A DNA stretch of 64,000 nt from Hebobacterum sp964559435 (GCA_964559435.1 CAZLHI010000005.1:1-64000), one strand, 5' to 3'. Positions 36,863 to 45,942 are shown, numbered from the stretch's first letter. Program-made: numbers and translations. Notes: a model not told the origin generated them from the letters alone.

Positions 36863-37969
36863 CTACTTCTTCTTGCCTTTGCCCTTGCCTTTGTTGTTCT
36901 GGTTCTGATGTTGGTGCTTGTGCTCTTCGCCCTTGCCCTTGTCGTCGTCCTCCACGACCACCACTACCGGCGGGCCCTGCTTCTTGCTCAGCCCCGGCGG
37001 ATGGTAGGGATCACCATGCTTCGCCCAGCCGGTCTTGCGGCCGCGGTCCCATCCGGGCGGCCGGTAGTGAGGGTCCTCGCCCGGCCCCACGAAGAGGGCC
37101 ACACGATCGAAGTACCGGTACTGGTCGGGATGCCGTTCATACTCCTTCGCCCGCAGCAGCATGGCGTCGATAATCGCGGTGCAGCCGACACCCTTGACGC
37201 GCCGGGTCTTGAGCGGATTCAGCGAGTCACTGGGCACGAGCGCGCGCAGCCGCACGCGGCCGCTGTCGAACAGGTCCTCGTACTGCCACACGGCCTGCAC
37301 GCGGTTGACCAACTCCTTGGGTCCGGCCACTTGCATCATGCCGATGTAGGCTTTCTCGCCGAAGCTCAGGTACGGCACGACCTTCGTTACGCCCGCCGGC
37401 GTGCCGCCCTCGGCCTTATAGACCGAGTTGATGAAGGAGTTGATCTGCGGCCCGTACGTGCGCGCCGCATAGCTGATCGCCGCGCCCTTCAGCAGATCGC
37501 CCGCGTTCCAGCCGCGCGAGGCCGGCACCAAGTAGGCGTTGCTGCTGAGCGCAACGTCGACCAGCCCGGTGATGCCGAGACCTCGCAGGCGGCTGACACC
37601 GATCGGGTTAACCGAATCCAGGGGCATCAGCAGCTTGATGCGGTACTGCTTGTTGCTCCACGAGGTCTCGAGCTGCCCCACCGCCTTCGTCTTGCTCACG
37701 AGCTGCTGCGATCCAGCCACCTGCGCGGCCCCGACATATCCCTTCTCGCCAACGCTGAGGATCGGCACGACTCTAGTTGAAGTCCCTACAGGGAGGTTGC
37801 GGTTGGCGGTGAGGGTGTTGATGGCCTTGTCTGCCGGCTCGGAAACTGCGGTGACCACCGCGCCGACTGTGACAGTCTTCACCACCGCTCCGGCCAGATC
37901 GACGGCGACAGCCCTCCCCCCGGCCAGGCAGAGAGCCAGCGCTAGCAGAACTGAAGCTTTCCCGGTCAT
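36863..37969 (-). CDS. secreted protein with two internal repeats and a basic low-complexity tail
   Basis: 368 residues. A Sec signal peptide (about 1-22, ending near GGRAVA) is followed by two copies of a roughly 110-residue module: VVPILSVGEKGYVGAAQVAG (from about 67) and VVPYLSFGEKAYIGMMQVAG (from about 196), each continuing into a basic stretch and a P-DS-NP motif (MPLDSVNPIG, VPSDSLNPLK). After about 310 the protein becomes low complexity: VVVVVEDDDKGKGEE, His/Gln repeats and a final KGKGKGKKK. ATG 37969 has AGGGGGA. No family recognised; an exported or envelope-bound, possibly nucleic-acid- or polyanion-binding protein is a guess. Confidence 0.75.
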   Translation of the reverse strand: MTGKASVLLALALCLAGGRAVAVDLAGAVVKTVTVGAVVTAVSEPADKAINTLTANRNLPVGTSTRVVPILSVGEKGYVGAAQVAGSQQLVSKTKAVGQLETSWSNKQYRIKLLMPLDSVNPIGVSRLRGLGITGLVDVALSSNAYLVPASRGWNAGDLLKGAAISYAARTYGPQINSFINSVYKAEGGTPAGVTKVVPYLSFGEKAYIGMMQVAGPKELVNRVQAVWQYEDLFDSGRVRLRALVPSDSLNPLKTRRVKGVGCTAIIDAMLLRAKEYERHPDQYRYFDRVALFVGPGEDPHYRPPGWDRGRKTGWAKHGDPYHPPGLSKKQGPPVVVVVEDDDKGKGEEHKHQHQNQNNKGKGKGKKK

Positions 37970-38189
37970 CCTTGTCCCCCTGTCTCCTGTGTCCTGTCCC
38001 GCCGCCCCGTGTTATCAGTATTCCACACGTTCCCCCCGAGTATACCCAACCGGGCGCCCTGGAGACACGCAGGACTGCTGCTGGTGCGGTCGGTTTACGT
38101 TGGGGAAAGGTCGGCGCAGAGCGACGACGAAATCGGCCGGCAAGCGGTCTCGTGTGCGAATTACCGGGAGGTGCCCGCGATGCGAAGAT

Positions 38190-38414
38190 TCCTCTCTCTC
38201 TAGCGCCGGCAACCGGATGAACGAGGTCATGAAGGTGCTGACGATCTTCGCAAGCATCTTCATCCCGCTCACTTTCGTCGCCGGCATCTACGGCATGAAC
38301 TTCGAGTACATGCCAGAGCTGGCATGGCGCTGGGCGTACCCGATCGTGTGGCTGGTGATGGTCAGCGCGGCCGTAGGCATGCTTGTGTACTTCAGAAGAA
38401 AGGGATGGCTCTAA
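38190..38414 (+). pseudogene. 3' remnant of a CorA-type Mg2+/Co2+ transporter
   Basis: From about 38190 the frame reads SSLSSAGNRMNEVMKVLTIF, then IPLTFVAGIYGMNF and two hydrophobic helices ending FRRKGWL. This is the final coiled-coil end and both membrane helices of CorA, with the diagnostic GMN motif intact. The N-terminal 250 or so residues are missing; upstream bases in this frame do not resemble CorA. An ATG at 38217 could in principle start a 65-residue two-helix peptide, but a truncated gene is the simpler reading. Confidence 0.75.
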
Positions 38415-38429
38415 TCCCGCCCAGCCGGG

Positions 38430-38458
38430 ATGACAAATCTCTTCACTTCTACTATCAT
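38430..38458 (+). promoter_or_regulatory. promoter of the PilB/GspE gene
   Basis: ATGACA at 38430-38435 and TATCAT at 38453-38458 with a 17-base spacer, about 50 bases before the start codon. A short hairpin (38414-38431) that may end transcription of the corA remnant overlaps the -35. Confidence 0.55.
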
Positions 38459-38508
38459 AGTGCCAGTGGAAGACCGAACTTAATCACTGATTGCTCAGGG
38501 GAGCTACG

Positions 38509-40029
38509 ATGCGCAGAGACCCGGTGCCAACGATAACTGAGCTGAACCTGTACGTCGACGATGCCGCCTTAGACTTGGTGCCCAGGCGAGAGGCGATGCG
38601 CCTGCAGGTCCTTCCCATGCAGCTCCAGGGCGGGCAGCTCATATGTGCGATGGTCGATCCGAATGATATTCTCAAGCTCGACGAGCTGCGGCGCCTGACG
38701 GGCAAGGACATAAAGCCGGCTCGCGCGGACCTGCGCGTCATCGACCGGGGCATTCAGAGGTTCTACGGCGAGCGCGACGACCTCGAGACCGGCGCCGCCC
38801 TCCAGGAACCCGGCCTCGTCGTGGAGGCGGATGCGCGCACGGGCCCCATGTTGGGGCGGGGGGAGGACGCGCCGGCCGTCGCCTTGGTGAACGAACTGCT
38901 CGAAACTGCCATCATGTCACGGGCGAGCGACATACACTTCGACTCCGGGGCGACTAAGCTTCAAGTCCGGCTGCGCGTCGACGGCGTTCTGTTCGATCAC
39001 CAGAGCTATCCCATGGACCTGCATGCCTCCGTACTGTCTCGCATCAAGATCATGGCCGGCATGGACATCGGCGAGCACCGATTGCCTCAGGATGGCCGGT
39101 TCGACGCGCGGCTGCGGGGCAAGGTGTTCGATATCCGGGCTTCTGTGGTCCCGGCGACCTTCGGCGAAACGGCCGTGCTGCGCTTTCTACCGAAGACTGC
39201 GACCGGCCTGCGTCTGAGCGAACTCGGCTTCTCGGTGGAGCACTTGCGGGAGATGCAGGAGCACATAGTCAGCCGGCCCCACGGCATGATCTTCGCAACA
39301 GGTCCGACGGGATCGGGTAAGACGACTACGCTCTACGCAATCCTGAGCTCGCTGGACCGGGTCGGCCGCAATGTTGTCACCATCGAGGACCCGGTCGAGT
39401 ACCAGTTGACTCGGGCCACTCAGATCCAGGTCCATCCGAAGATCGGGCTAGACTTCGCCATCGGCCTCCGACACATACTGCGGCAGGACCCTGATATCCT
39501 TATGGTCGGGGAGATCCGCGATGCGGAGACTCTGCGTATGGCGATTCAGTCGGCCCTGACCGGACATCTCGTGCTTACCACTGTGCACTGCAATGACGCA
39601 GCCAGCGGCGCAGCCCGGCTCGTGGACATGGGGGCCGAGCCCTTTCTCGTCGCCTCTGGCGCGACAGCGTTTATCTCTCAGCGTCTCGTGCGCAGGATCT
39701 GCACCGAATGCCGAACGGAAGACAAGCCGAAGCCCGAAGTCCTGGAAACACTGGAAATCGGAGACGACGAAGCCACTTATTATCGCGGCCGCGGCTGCGA
39801 CCAGTGCCGCGGCACCGGCTATTACGGTCGCACGGCCGTGTTTGAGATCATGATGGTGAACGACATCATCTCCTCTGCCATCGTCCGAAGAGAGTCTTCG
39901 GGCGAGATCCGTCGCCTTGCCCGCAGTATCGGCTTCGAGGGCCTCCGCGAAGACGCCATCAAGAAGGCCCGAGAGGGCCAGACGACGCTCGAGGAGATCG
40001 TGCGCGGCGTCTGGGTCGAGGAGGACTGA
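38509..40029 (+). CDS. type IV pilus / type II secretion assembly ATPase (PilB/GspE)
   Basis: A 506-residue secretion ATPase. A short N1-like domain (about 1-90) precedes N2 (about 120-230, with SRASDIHFDS) and the RecA-like core: Walker A GPTGSGKTT (265-273), Asp box IEDPVEYQ, Walker B ILMVGEIRD, His box LTTVH, and a C-terminal four-cysteine zinc site (CTEC and CDQC). AGGGGAG supports ATG 38509. It is an orphan: no prepilin peptidase, PilC or true pilin is next to it, and the only pilin-like gene (24616) lacks a cleavage site. Other machinery is presumably elsewhere. Confidence 0.93.
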   Translation: MRRDPVPTITELNLYVDDAALDLVPRREAMRLQVLPMQLQGGQLICAMVDPNDILKLDELRRLTGKDIKPARADLRVIDRGIQRFYGERDDLETGAALQEPGLVVEADARTGPMLGRGEDAPAVALVNELLETAIMSRASDIHFDSGATKLQVRLRVDGVLFDHQSYPMDLHASVLSRIKIMAGMDIGEHRLPQDGRFDARLRGKVFDIRASVVPATFGETAVLRFLPKTATGLRLSELGFSVEHLREMQEHIVSRPHGMIFATGPTGSGKTTTLYAILSSLDRVGRNVVTIEDPVEYQLTRATQIQVHPKIGLDFAIGLRHILRQDPDILMVGEIRDAETLRMAIQSALTGHLVLTTVHCNDAASGAARLVDMGAEPFLVASGATAFISQRLVRRICTECRTEDKPKPEVLETLEIGDDEATYYRGRGCDQCRGTGYYGRTAVFEIMMVNDIISSAIVRRESSGEIRRLARSIGFEGLREDAIKKAREGQTTLEEIVRGVWVEED

Positions 40030-40171
40030 AGCCCGCCCGTTGCTGGGGCCGCACACGGCCCGGGGAACGCGGAGCGGATACCTGCTGGGAGCGGCTCTTC
40101 ATCCGTGCGACCCAGTTCAGCGCGCTGCCATCTGGCAGGCAGCAAGCGCGCCTTGCTCGAACCCGTTGCCC

Positions 40172-40789
40172 ATGTCCGGTGACCACTACTTCAGCGAGAG
40201 GCCGGTCGCGCGAGGCGGCCGGCGTGTCATAACCACGGAGCTGCGCGGCTTCGCGCTGCGCCTCGTCACAGAGGCCGGAGTCTTCTCGCGACAGCAGGTA
40301 GACCGCGGCACTCGCCTCCTCGTCAAGCACCTCGATGTGCGTGCGACCGACCACGTTCTCGACCTGGGCTGTGGGTACGGTGTGGTCGGCATCGTCGCCG
40401 CCCTGCTCGCTCCCGAGGGCCGGGTTACGCTTGTGGACATCAACTGTCGCGCCGTCGCACTCGCCCAACAGAACCTCGCCCTCAACGCCATTGAGAACGC
40501 CGAGGTGCTGCATGGCGACGGCTTCGCGCCCGTGCACGGTCGCAGCTTCGACCTCATCGCCCTGAACCCGCCCATGCGCGCCGGGCTCGCCGCCGTCCAT
40601 CGCCTCGTTGCGCAGGCCAGGGATCACCTCGCGCACGGCGGCCGCTTCTTCTTGGTCGGCCGAACCAAACAGGGAGTGGTCCGGCTGTCGCAGAAGATGT
40701 CCGAGGTCTTCGGCGACGTTTGCGAAGTCGCGAAGGGCGGCGGCTTCCGCCTCTATCGCGCGTACAGGGCCGATTCGGAGTCGCGTTAG
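40172..40789 (+). CDS. class I methyltransferase, RsmC-like (16S rRNA G1207 type)
   Basis: A 205-residue methyltransferase matching the C-terminal MTS domain of RsmC. HYFSERPVARG at the start, the KHLDVRATDHVLDLGCGYGVVG SAM-binding motif I (about 50-70), VDINCRAVALAQQN, and the exocyclic-amine motif LNPPMRAG (about 128-135, normally NPPF/NPPY) are all present. The G1207-specific single-domain form is common in Gram-positive and related bacteria. ATG 40172 starts the conserved region; the frame is open upstream into the intergenic area and the pilB end. Confidence 0.88.
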   Translation: MSGDHYFSERPVARGGRRVITTELRGFALRLVTEAGVFSRQQVDRGTRLLVKHLDVRATDHVLDLGCGYGVVGIVAALLAPEGRVTLVDINCRAVALAQQNLALNAIENAEVLHGDGFAPVHGRSFDLIALNPPMRAGLAAVHRLVAQARDHLAHGGRFFLVGRTKQGVVRLSQKMSEVFGDVCEVAKGGGFRLYRAYRADSESR

Positions 40790-40800
40790 AAAGGATCCCC

Positions 40801-40925
40801 ATGCGGAGAGAATCCATCGCGTGCCTGGAGGAACTCGTCAACGCGCCGAGTCCCTCCGGCTTCGAATCGAACTGCTCGACATGCGTGAGCTGCAGGCCGC
40901 TGCGAGGCGGCTCGCGACGTTCTGA
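40801..40925 (+). pseudogene. remnant of an M42-family aminopeptidase (internal deletion)
   Basis: The first 22 codons (40801-40866) read MRRESIACLEELVNAPSPSG, very like the start of M42 peptidases (FrvX/PepA type, LLxxPSPSGFE), with AGAAAGGA upstream. Straight after, in another frame, comes ELLDMRELQAAARRLATF and a stop at 40923-40925, which fits the last helix of such enzymes. About 300 residues, including all metal ligands, are absent. The N-terminal match is good; the C-terminal match is short and tentative. Confidence 0.5.
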
Positions 40926-40993
40926 GCCGATCTGAGACCGGGGACCAACTTCGTCCCCATGTAGGCTTGAGGTAAGGAAAGGGAGGACAGGCG

Positions 40994-42445
40994 GTGAGAG
41001 AACTCGTGAACCGCGCTGTCGAGCGCGGCCGGGCCGCGGGCGCGACGTATGCGGATGCTCGGGCCGTGGTTAGTCGCACCCAGGAGATCAACACGAAGAA
41101 CGGTGCGCCGGAGGGACTCAGCGACTCTACTGATCAAGGCATCGGCATCCGCGTCATGGCAAATGGCGCTTGGGGGTTTGCCGGCACTGCCTCACCTCGA
41201 GAGGCAGACGCGGACGAGGCGGCCGAGTTGGCTGTGAGCATCGCCCGCGCCAGCGCGACGCTGTCGGCGGGGAGTATCGAACTGGCGCCGCACGATCCTT
41301 GCCAGGCCGACTGGTCCTCCGACTACGAGTGCGATCCCTTTTCCGTGTCGCTTGAGAAGAAGCTCGCACTGCTGCTGGAGGCCGACAGGGTGATGCGCGA
41401 AGTCTCAGGGGTGCGGGTAGCCTCGGGCGAGATGACCTTCGTGCGAGAGGAAAAGTGGTTCGCCAGCAGCGAGGGGGCTGAAATCGCCCAAACTCGCGTC
41501 CAGTCTGGCGCCGGCATTCGGGCGATGGCGGAGGGAAACGGCGAAGTCCAGCGGCGATCCTATCCGGGATCATTCGGGGGTGATAACGCCAACCGAGGCT
41601 ACGAGTTCGTCGAGGCCATGGACTTGGCGGGCAACTCGCGGCGAGTGGCCGAGGAGGCAGTGGCGCTCGTTGCAGCAGACCGATGTCCGGCAAAGGTGAC
41701 GACATTGATCCTCGAAGGCGGTCAGCTTGCCCTCCAGGTGCACGAGTCCTGCGGCCATCCCACTGAACTCGACCGCGTCTTTGGCACCGAGCGCAGCCTC
41801 GCCGGCACGTCTTTCCTCACGACCGACAAGCTCGATAGCTTCCGCTATGGTTCGCACCTCGTCACTCTGTATGCCGACGCGACGATCTCCGGCGCCATGG
41901 GAAGCTTCGCATACGATGACGAAGGCGTTCCGGCAAAGCGCGTCGATCTCGTCAAGGGCGGCCTGTTCTCGGGATATCTCAGCTCGCGGGAGACGGCCGC
42001 ACGCCTGGGCATACACAGCGGCGGCGCCATGCGCGCGAGCGGCTGGAACCGGGTTCCGATCATCCGCATGACAAACATAAACTTGGCGCCGGGCGACTCG
42101 AGTCTGGAGAAGATGATCCAGGAGACAGATGACGGCATCTATGCCGTGACGAACAAGAGCTGGAGCATCGACGACCTCCGCCTCAACTTCCAGTTCGCCA
42201 CCGAGATCGGCTGGGAGATCAAGAACGGACAACTCGGCCGGATGCTGCGTAATGTGACGTACCAAGGGGTGACGCCGGAGTTCTGGGGGAGCTGCGAGGC
42301 CATCGCGGGTGAGGACGAATGGCATGTTTGGGGGCTCGTCAACTGCGGCAAGGGCGAGCCGATGCAAGTGATGTGGGTGGGCCACGGGGTGGCCCCCGCT
42401 CGTTTCCGGGATGTGCGGGTGGGCGTGGGGGCTGATGAAGAGTGA
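40994..42445 (+). CDS. tldD: TldD family metalloprotease subunit
   Basis: 483 residues. TldD, together with TldE/PmbA, forms a heterodimeric zinc protease that trims unfolded peptides (microcin B17 maturation, CcdA breakdown). The metal motif HESCGH (His250, Glu251, His255) is intact, and the third-ligand region NCGKGEP is near the C-terminus. GTG 40994 has GGGAGGA. The pmbA homolog lies at 43142, separated by one inverted gene, so the two partners are not in a single transcript with it. Confidence 0.94.
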   Translation: MRELVNRAVERGRAAGATYADARAVVSRTQEINTKNGAPEGLSDSTDQGIGIRVMANGAWGFAGTASPREADADEAAELAVSIARASATLSAGSIELAPHDPCQADWSSDYECDPFSVSLEKKLALLLEADRVMREVSGVRVASGEMTFVREEKWFASSEGAEIAQTRVQSGAGIRAMAEGNGEVQRRSYPGSFGGDNANRGYEFVEAMDLAGNSRRVAEEAVALVAADRCPAKVTTLILEGGQLALQVHESCGHPTELDRVFGTERSLAGTSFLTTDKLDSFRYGSHLVTLYADATISGAMGSFAYDDEGVPAKRVDLVKGGLFSGYLSSRETAARLGIHSGGAMRASGWNRVPIIRMTNINLAPGDSSLEKMIQETDDGIYAVTNKSWSIDDLRLNFQFATEIGWEIKNGQLGRMLRNVTYQGVTPEFWGSCEAIAGEDEWHVWGLVNCGKGEPMQVMWVGHGVAPARFRDVRVGVGADEE

Positions 42446-42464
42446 AGCAGCGGCGGCAGAGGCC

Positions 42465-43049
42465 CTACCCGGGCATGGCCAGGATCCGATGAATCTTCAT
42501 GGTGAAGAGATTGGCGCTGGCCGCGGAGGTGGCCACTATCGCGGTGTCGGCGCCGTGTCCCGTGCCCGCGCAGGAGATCACCTTGGCGCCTTCTGGCAGC
42601 AGGCCAGCGTCGCAGGCCATCGCGATGATCTCGACGCAGACCTTCATGCCCTGGGAGAACAGGTAGAGGGTGTGCGCCATGATGGCTCCGGGCGGGAAGC
42701 CCTCGAACTGGCTCTGCAGCGCCCGGTCTACGCCGCCGGTGAGCGCATGTGTGCCGCACGCGAGCTTGATTCCGGCCTTTCCCATCGCTCGGCCGTAGCG
42801 AGCGTTCCACTTCACGTCGTACAGCTTGTCGATGGCCGGGGCCATCTTCACGCCGACGAAGTTGACCTTCGCATTCGCCTGGGCGAGCGGGGCGAACTGC
42901 GCCCCGACGTATCCGGTGTTCGTCGCCATCACGACGTGCCGAATCCGGCTCGACTTCACATGCTTGCCTACGATGTCCACGACACCCGCCGTGTTCCGCC
43001 GCCACTTGCTCGTATCCGAGAAGTACGTCACCCGCTCCACTCCGGCCAT
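42465..43049 (-). CDS. stand-alone pyruvate kinase alpha/beta (C-terminal) domain protein
   Basis: 194 residues resembling the regulatory C-terminal domain of pyruvate kinase without the catalytic barrel, a family of free-standing proteins known in archaea and some bacteria. Visible: HVVMATNTGYVGAQFA (about 41-56), a central LACGTHALTGGVDRAL, and CAGTGHGADTAIVATSA toward the end, where effectors bind in the full enzyme. ATG 43049 has GGAGGTG seven bases upstream. Transcribed opposite to and lying between tldD and pmbA, with only 19 and 92 bases to its neighbours. Function unknown. Confidence 0.7.
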   Translation of the reverse strand: MAGVERVTYFSDTSKWRRNTAGVVDIVGKHVKSSRIRHVVMATNTGYVGAQFAPLAQANAKVNFVGVKMAPAIDKLYDVKWNARYGRAMGKAGIKLACGTHALTGGVDRALQSQFEGFPPGAIMAHTLYLFSQGMKVCVEIIAMACDAGLLPEGAKVISCAGTGHGADTAIVATSAASANLFTMKIHRILAMPG

Positions 43050-43141
43050 TCTCCACACCTCCGCAACTCGCTGGCAGGTGAGTTCCTTGGCCGTAGGTCC
43101 TCCTCCTGCCAGCGATATGGTCGGCTCTAAGGAGAGAGTCC

Positions 43142-44455
43142 ATGCTCGGTGAGTCCAGATGCCTCGGATTGCTCGAAGCTGCGCTCGCGGCCTGCGACTG
43201 CGACCAGTCTGAGGCCGTGCTCTTTGTGCAGAACAGTGCCCTCACGCGATTCGCGGATTCCGCGATTCACCAGAACGTCGCCGAGACGAATGCCATGCTC
43301 TCAGTACGGGCCGTGCTCGGCAAGAAGATCGGGGTCGCGCGCGGCAACCAATTGGAGGGGAGCAGTGTCCGAGAAGTATCTCGGCGGGCCGTCGAACTGG
43401 CCCGCGTGTCGGCCGACGATCAGCACTTCATGTCGCTCCCTGGGCCGAAGCCGACAACCGCGGTACAGAGCTTCGCGCAGGCGACGGCCGACTCCGGCCC
43501 GGAGGAGCGCGCGGAGGTGGCGGGCGCCATCGCAGCGGTCGCGGAGAGGCACGGATGTCGGGCATCGGGCTCGCTAGCGGCGGACTCGGCCGAGATAGCA
43601 GTGGCGAATTCGCTCGGCATGCGTGCCTACTCGCCGGTGACTGAGGCCGCTCTCATCACCGTTGTCGCAGACGATGACTCCAGCGGGTACGCCGAGTGGC
43701 GCGGCGCGGACATCGCGGAACTCAAGGCGGAGGCGGCCGCTGAGACCGCCACCCGCAAGTGCGTGGACGGCCGAGGGGCAGAGGCAATCGACCCTGGCGA
43801 ATACACAGTCGTGCTGGAGCCGCCTGCGGTGGCGGACATGATCTTCATGCTCGCCTACATGGGGATGGGCGCCCTGGCGTTCCAGGAGGGGCGAAGCTTC
43901 ATGTGTGACCGGATAGGTCAGAGGATCGTCGGAGAAAACGTCACCATATGGGATGATGCCACGGACATGCGCCACATCGCCCTTGCCTTCGACTGGGAGG
44001 GTGTGCCGCACCAGAAGCTCACGATCATTGAAGACGGAGTGGCCCGCGGCCCGGTGTACGACTCCTACACGGCCAACAAGGAGGGGAAGGAGTCAACCGG
44101 GCATGCCTTCCCCGCACCGAACACCTTCGGCCCGGTCCCGACTCACCTCTTCTTGGCGACGGGTGACTCGACCGTCGAGGACATGATCGGCTCGACCGAG
44201 AGAGGCATTCTTGTGACCCGGTTCCACTACACCAACGTCGTTCACGAGAAGCACACGATCTTCACTGGAATGACGCGTGACGGCACCTTTCTCATCGAGA
44301 ACGGGAAGGTCGGCAAGCCCGTCAAGAACTTCCGCTTCACTCAGAGCATCCTCGAAGCGCTCAGCAACGTCGAGATGATCGGCCGGGAGGGCCGGCTCTC
44401 CGAGTACGCCTGGGTGCCGGCGCTCAAGATCGGGCAGTTCGCGTTCACGAGCTGA
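43142..44455 (+). CDS. pmbA: TldE/PmbA family protein
   Basis: 437 residues of the PmbA/TldE family, the non-catalytic partner of TldD. Typical segments are DSAIHQNVAETN, GVARGNQLEGSS, DPGEYTVVLEPPAVADM, the central TGHAFPAPNTFGPVPTHLF and VTRFHYTNVVHEKHTIFTGMTRDG near the end. The TldD zinc motif is absent, as expected. AAGGAG supports ATG 43142. Works with the tldD product at 40994. Confidence 0.93.
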   Translation: MLGESRCLGLLEAALAACDCDQSEAVLFVQNSALTRFADSAIHQNVAETNAMLSVRAVLGKKIGVARGNQLEGSSVREVSRRAVELARVSADDQHFMSLPGPKPTTAVQSFAQATADSGPEERAEVAGAIAAVAERHGCRASGSLAADSAEIAVANSLGMRAYSPVTEAALITVVADDDSSGYAEWRGADIAELKAEAAAETATRKCVDGRGAEAIDPGEYTVVLEPPAVADMIFMLAYMGMGALAFQEGRSFMCDRIGQRIVGENVTIWDDATDMRHIALAFDWEGVPHQKLTIIEDGVARGPVYDSYTANKEGKESTGHAFPAPNTFGPVPTHLFLATGDSTVEDMIGSTERGILVTRFHYTNVVHEKHTIFTGMTRDGTFLIENGKVGKPVKNFRFTQSILEALSNVEMIGREGRLSEYAWVPALKIGQFAFTS

Positions 44456-44573
44456 GGCGCTAGCACGAGCTTCGTCAAGCAGCTGTTCAGGTCGCAGCGG
44501 TGCATCCTTGCGGTACGCCATCCCCCGAAACGCAAGTGCGAGGTCCGGCCTCGCCATCGGTCGCCTTGACGTC

Positions 44574-44973
44574 ATGGGTCCCCACACGCCGGGGCTTCGA
44601 GACTTGAACGACTTCGGCGATGACATACAGCGATCGGCAAAACTGGAGAATGCCTCCGAGGAGGAGCTTCAGGCGCTGGTCGAAGCCGTGTCCCCCCATT
44701 GGGACTTGATCAACTCGTGGGTCGAGGAGGCGAACGAGCAGAACCCAGTCCCGGACGAAGCCGTTCTCCTCTCCTGGCTGTCTAGAGCCTGGCAGCGATC
44801 CCTGGCTGCCGACTCCGGCAGCCTCGGTCAACGCGTTCTCCCGCCTCTGGCTCGGCGTGGGGCCGGCGACGGGGCTCGCATTCACCGATGAGTTGCAGAG
44901 CCCCGAGTCGCTACTCCGGGAACTCGACTCAGCCTTCCGTCTGCCGGAGCCGAGGCCGGACTGGGACTTCTAG
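44574..44973 (+). pseudogene. frameshifted ORF of unknown function
   Basis: The frame from ATG 44574 (open from TTG 44508) reads GLRDLNDFGDDIQRSAKL, then SEEELQALVEAVSPHWDLIN and LLSWLSRAWQRSLAAD, then turns into Arg-rich nonsense ending at 44891. In the +1 frame a clearly protein-like run starts where the first stops making sense (about 44815): ASVNAFSRLWLGVGPATG, AFTDELQSPESLLRELDSA, ending PRPDWDF and TAG at 44971-44973. The two pieces look like one 130-residue protein split by a single-base change or a sequencing error. No family recognised. Confidence 0.5.
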
Positions 44974-45066
44974 AGACGCTGGCCGATCTGCTTGCTCCGA
45001 CAGGACCCAGTTCCGCCGAGCCGAACTCTTACACGCATTGCGCCCAAGGAAAGGACAGATACCAGA

Positions 45067-45942
45067 ATGCGTATTGGCATTGTCGGAGCGGAAAACAGCC
45101 ACTGCACGCACATCGCCAAGAGCCTCAACATCGAGCACGCTGTCCCGGACGTCGAAGTGACCCACGTCTGGGGCGAGACGGGCGAATTCGCGGCGAAGGC
45201 GGCAGAGGAGGGGAGGATCCCCAACATCGTCGCCGATCCCCCCGACATGATCGGGCACATCGACGGAGTCATGCTCGACCACCGAGATGGTAAGTATCAC
45301 CTCCCCGCGGCCCGGCCCTTCGTCGAGGCGGGGATACCGGTGTTCGTTGACAAGCCGTTCTGCACGGACCTCGCGGAAGGCATCGAGTTCGTAGAGTTCG
45401 CCCGCTCCAAGAACGTGCCGGTCACGAGCTTCAGCACCGTGCCCCTGCAGCAGTCCGTCCTTGCCTTCTACGAAGCCGCCAAGCGGCTTGGCCGGCTTCG
45501 CTCCCTGATCACCGCCGGGCCCTGCGATGTCCAGAGCGAGTACGGCGGGGTCTTCTTCTATGGCATCCACCAGGTGGAAATGGCCACCAAGTTCCTCGGC
45601 GTAGAGCCGCTCGAAGTCACCACTGCCCGCCACGGCGATGACGCCGTCGCCGTCGTTGCCTTCAAGGATGGCCCTATCGTCACTCACCACCTCCTCAAGG
45701 AATGGTGGGCCGCCAACTTCACGGCTGCCGCCTATGGGGACGATGGAGCCCACCACACAGAGCTTCCGTGGGACAAGGAGCTCTACATCGCGGGCATTCG
45801 CCTCTTCACACGTATGTTCGAGAGCCGGCAGGAGCCGTTCCCACCGGCCGACTATCTCCGTCCCATCGCCATCCTCCAGGCCATGGACCAGTCGCTCGGG
45901 ACCGGCAGCCCTGCAGTGGTCCCACCCGTCCCGAGGTTCTGA
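45067..45942 (+). CDS. Gfo/Idh/MocA family oxidoreductase
   Basis: A 291-residue NAD(P)-dependent sugar or inositol dehydrogenase-like protein. The Rossmann start MRIGIVGAENSHCTHIA carries a modified GxGxxG (GAENSH), followed by the family signature FVDKPFCTDLAEG (the EKP-like catalytic Lys in VDKP) and YGIHQVEMATKFLG for substrate. AAAGGA precedes ATG 45067. It is followed by a TIM-barrel epimerase, a frequent partner in catabolism of modified sugars. The altered glycine motif suggests unusual cofactor binding or a non-dehydrogenase role. Confidence 0.87.
   Translation: MRIGIVGAENSHCTHIAKSLNIEHAVPDVEVTHVWGETGEFAAKAAEEGRIPNIVADPPDMIGHIDGVMLDHRDGKYHLPAARPFVEAGIPVFVDKPFCTDLAEGIEFVEFARSKNVPVTSFSTVPLQQSVLAFYEAAKRLGRLRSLITAGPCDVQSEYGGVFFYGIHQVEMATKFLGVEPLEVTTARHGDDAVAVVAFKDGPIVTHHLLKEWWAANFTAAAYGDDGAHHTELPWDKELYIAGIRLFTRMFESRQEPFPPADYLRPIAILQAMDQSLGTGSPAVVPPVPRF

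Noticed and set aside
44800..44830. Programmed +1/-1 frameshift signal in the ORF at 44574
   Set aside because: No slippery run or following pseudoknot is visible; mutation or sequencing error is simpler.
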